Assembly (NCBI GenBank): GCA_029862745.1
Contig: JAOTWS010000006.1
Span: forward strand, 1 to 64,000
Origin: Nitrosopumilus sp.
GTDB lineage: Archaea; Thermoproteota; Nitrososphaeria; Nitrososphaerales; Nitrosopumilaceae
Length of the DNA stretch: 64,000 bases
Reading direction: 5' to 3'
Shown here: positions 62,914 to 64,000 of the stretch, one piece after another
Layout: the number at the start of each line of letters is the position of its first letter
How positions within the stretch are numbered: the stretch's first letter is position 1
Notes under the pieces: model-generated
What the model was told of the DNA's origin: nothing
What the model saw: only the letters and a program-made list of their open reading frames with translations
The model's database searches: none
Program-made: the position numbers and the translations under genes

Positions 62914-64000
62914 ATGTCATCAAACCCAAAACTTTCAATTTCATATATTCTTAGAAAACCCGTGTCTGAATATATGGAAGATGATGTCATTACACTAAAT
63001 GAAAATGCAGATACTTCGGTAGCTACGTCAATGTTACAAAGATACAATAAAACAGATATTGTAATTATCAACAAAGATAGAATACCTGTAGGGATTGTTA
63101 CTGATCAGGATATCCTAAAAGTAGTTAGTGACCCAACAATCTATGCAGAAGACACAAAACTAAATCAAATTATGACATTTCCAGTTTTTACAGTTAATCT
63201 TTCAGATTCTCTGAAGGATTCTTTGCAGATAATGCGTGACAAAAACATAAAGAAACTTCCTGTAGTTGACAATAATAACAAGATTCAAGGGATTATATTC
63301 CAATCAGCCATTTCACGTGCAATAAGAGCATCAGCGGTAAAACCCCCTAGACTTCTCAGTCCCCCACTAAAGGCTATCTTGGGGAATTTGGGATTTGTTT
63401 TGCAGTTTTCGGGGTTTTTGATTATGATTCCAGCAGTACTTGCATTTTTCCTAAATGACAACCTGACAGCAGCAAGCATATTTTTTACATCTGTATTACT
63501 ACTCATAATAGGATTTTTTTTGAATTCCTATGGTGAAAAAGCACATATTAATTTACAACAAGCATCGATTTTAGTTTTTTTAAGTTATGCAATTTTGATA
63601 TTGTTTGGCACAATACCGTACATTTACGTTGCACCAATTGGCGACAGTTATCTAGATATATTTTCTAACAGTTTCTTTTCCAGTGCAGCAGGTTTTACCA
63701 CAGGTGGCATCTCGTTTTATGAGCACCCAGAAGAGTTATCACAAAGCTTTACTTTTTTTCGAAGTTTCAGTCAGATGGTAGGTGGCATGAGTTTCATCTA
63801 CCTTGTAATGACAGCATTTTATCCTGAACGAAAACTAAAAGCTATGCGTGGATTTATCTCCGGCAAAACACTGAAACTAAGAGAATTATTTGGAACCATT
63901 TCAATAATCTTTTTTTCTTATATTGTTGTAATGGTGGTTTTGTTATATCTAATTGGACAACAGAATATAATCGATAACTTTTCACTTGCAATGTCTACTG
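62914..64000 (+). CDS. CBS-domain fused TrkH-type potassium transporter (3' end outside window)
   Basis: ATG 62914; 362 codons visible. Residues about 8-130 contain two CBS motifs (VSEYMEDDVITLNENADTSV and IMTFPVFTVNLSDSLKDSL, each with PVGIVTDQD- or LPVVDNNNK-like ends). Membrane helices start at about 155. The first pore loop has SAAGFTTGGISFYEH, the TrkH selectivity-filter type, followed by SQMVGGMSFIYLV. CBS pairs bind adenine nucleotides, so K+ flux may respond to energy state. An N-terminal CBS pair on TrkH, rather than a separate TrkA, is unusual. Confidence 0.88.
   Translation, partial: MSSNPKLSISYILRKPVSEYMEDDVITLNENADTSVATSMLQRYNKTDIVIINKDRIPVGIVTDQDILKVVSDPTIYAEDTKLNQIMTFPVFTVNLSDSLKDSLQIMRDKNIKKLPVVDNNNKIQGIIFQSAISRAIRASAVKPPRLLSPPLKAILGNLGFVLQFSGFLIMIPAVLAFFLNDNLTAASIFFTSVLLLIIGFFLNSYGEKAHINLQQASILVFLSYAILILFGTIPYIYVAPIGDSYLDIFSNSFFSSAAGFTTGGISFYEHPEELSQSFTFFRSFSQMVGGMSFIYLVMTAFYPERKLKAMRGFISGKTLKLRELFGTISIIFFSYIVVMVVLLYLIGQQNIIDNFSLAMST

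Overview
This window looks like a chromosome segment of a marine ammonia-oxidising thaumarchaeon (Nitrososphaerota, Nitrosopumilus-like). The basis is AT-rich DNA, archaeal L10e/uL16, archaeal PGK, a tRNA-splicing endonuclease, a deoxyhypusine synthase, TATA boxes about 25 nt upstream of start codons (leaderless transcription), frequent TTG/GTG starts, and secreted proteins carrying a WW-rich C-terminal module that I associate with this group. The genus is an inference; no amo or rRNA gene is present. No CRISPR array, transposase or prophage was seen.

Layout. 0-8.4 kb: a coiled-coil protein with an H1-like Lys/Ala repeat tail (cut by the left edge), a PAP2 phosphatase, pgk, and the sufB-sufD-Rieske-sufS-sufU operon on the minus strand; sufC is not here. 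8.4-11.2 kb: a long intergenic region, an HtpX-type protease and a universal stress protein. 11.4-15.2 kb: a tightly overlapping tetrapyrrole operon, hemL-hemC-cobA-hemD. 15.2-19.7 kb: transport and metal genes: an aquaglyceroporin in one operon with a frameshifted arsC, divergent from arsR; an SbtA-like bicarbonate transporter with a PII-like partner; and a Pit phosphate transporter with a DUF47 partner. 19.8-37.8 kb: many secreted or surface proteins (triplicated domain protein, PF09826-like propeller, FN3 protein, NHL propeller), a DrrA/B-type ABC exporter, a metallothionein-like peptide and tRNA-Glu. 38-46 kb: deoxyhypusine synthase, paired YnfA-type membrane proteins, proline dehydrogenase facing P5C dehydrogenase, an agmatinase-family enzyme, a candidate structured RNA, a free-standing PLD-like domain and a tRNA endonuclease subunit. 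46-53.5 kb: L10e, a flippase-like protein, a UspA, a secreted protein and a ComEC-type metallo-beta-lactamase. 53.5-60.8 kb: a gene-poor accessory stretch with three tiny C2H2 zinc-finger genes, a truncated SnoaL gene, a decayed secreted-protein gene, a phasin-like helical protein, PII-like and Lrp-like regulators and tRNA-Gly. 60.8-64 kb: an FG-GAP-type surface protein and a CBS-TrkH potassium transporter cut by the right edge.

How the genes relate. Several blocks are coherent pathways: Fe-S assembly; glutamate-1-semialdehyde to precorrin-2; proline to glutamate; bicarbonate uptake with its PII-like regulator; and phosphate uptake. Deoxyhypusine synthase and an agmatinase-family enzyme lie 5 kb apart, which may reflect aIF5A modification. 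The most notable unexplained items are a promoter-equipped RNA with a 17-bp stem near 44.5 kb, a dispersed non-coding repeat at 38.6 and 49.1 kb that preserves a bulged hairpin, the ars locus with a broken arsC, and many genes of under 60 codons (zinc fingers, metallothionein-like, secreted peptide). Several small genes appear frameshifted, so assembly error should be kept in mind.
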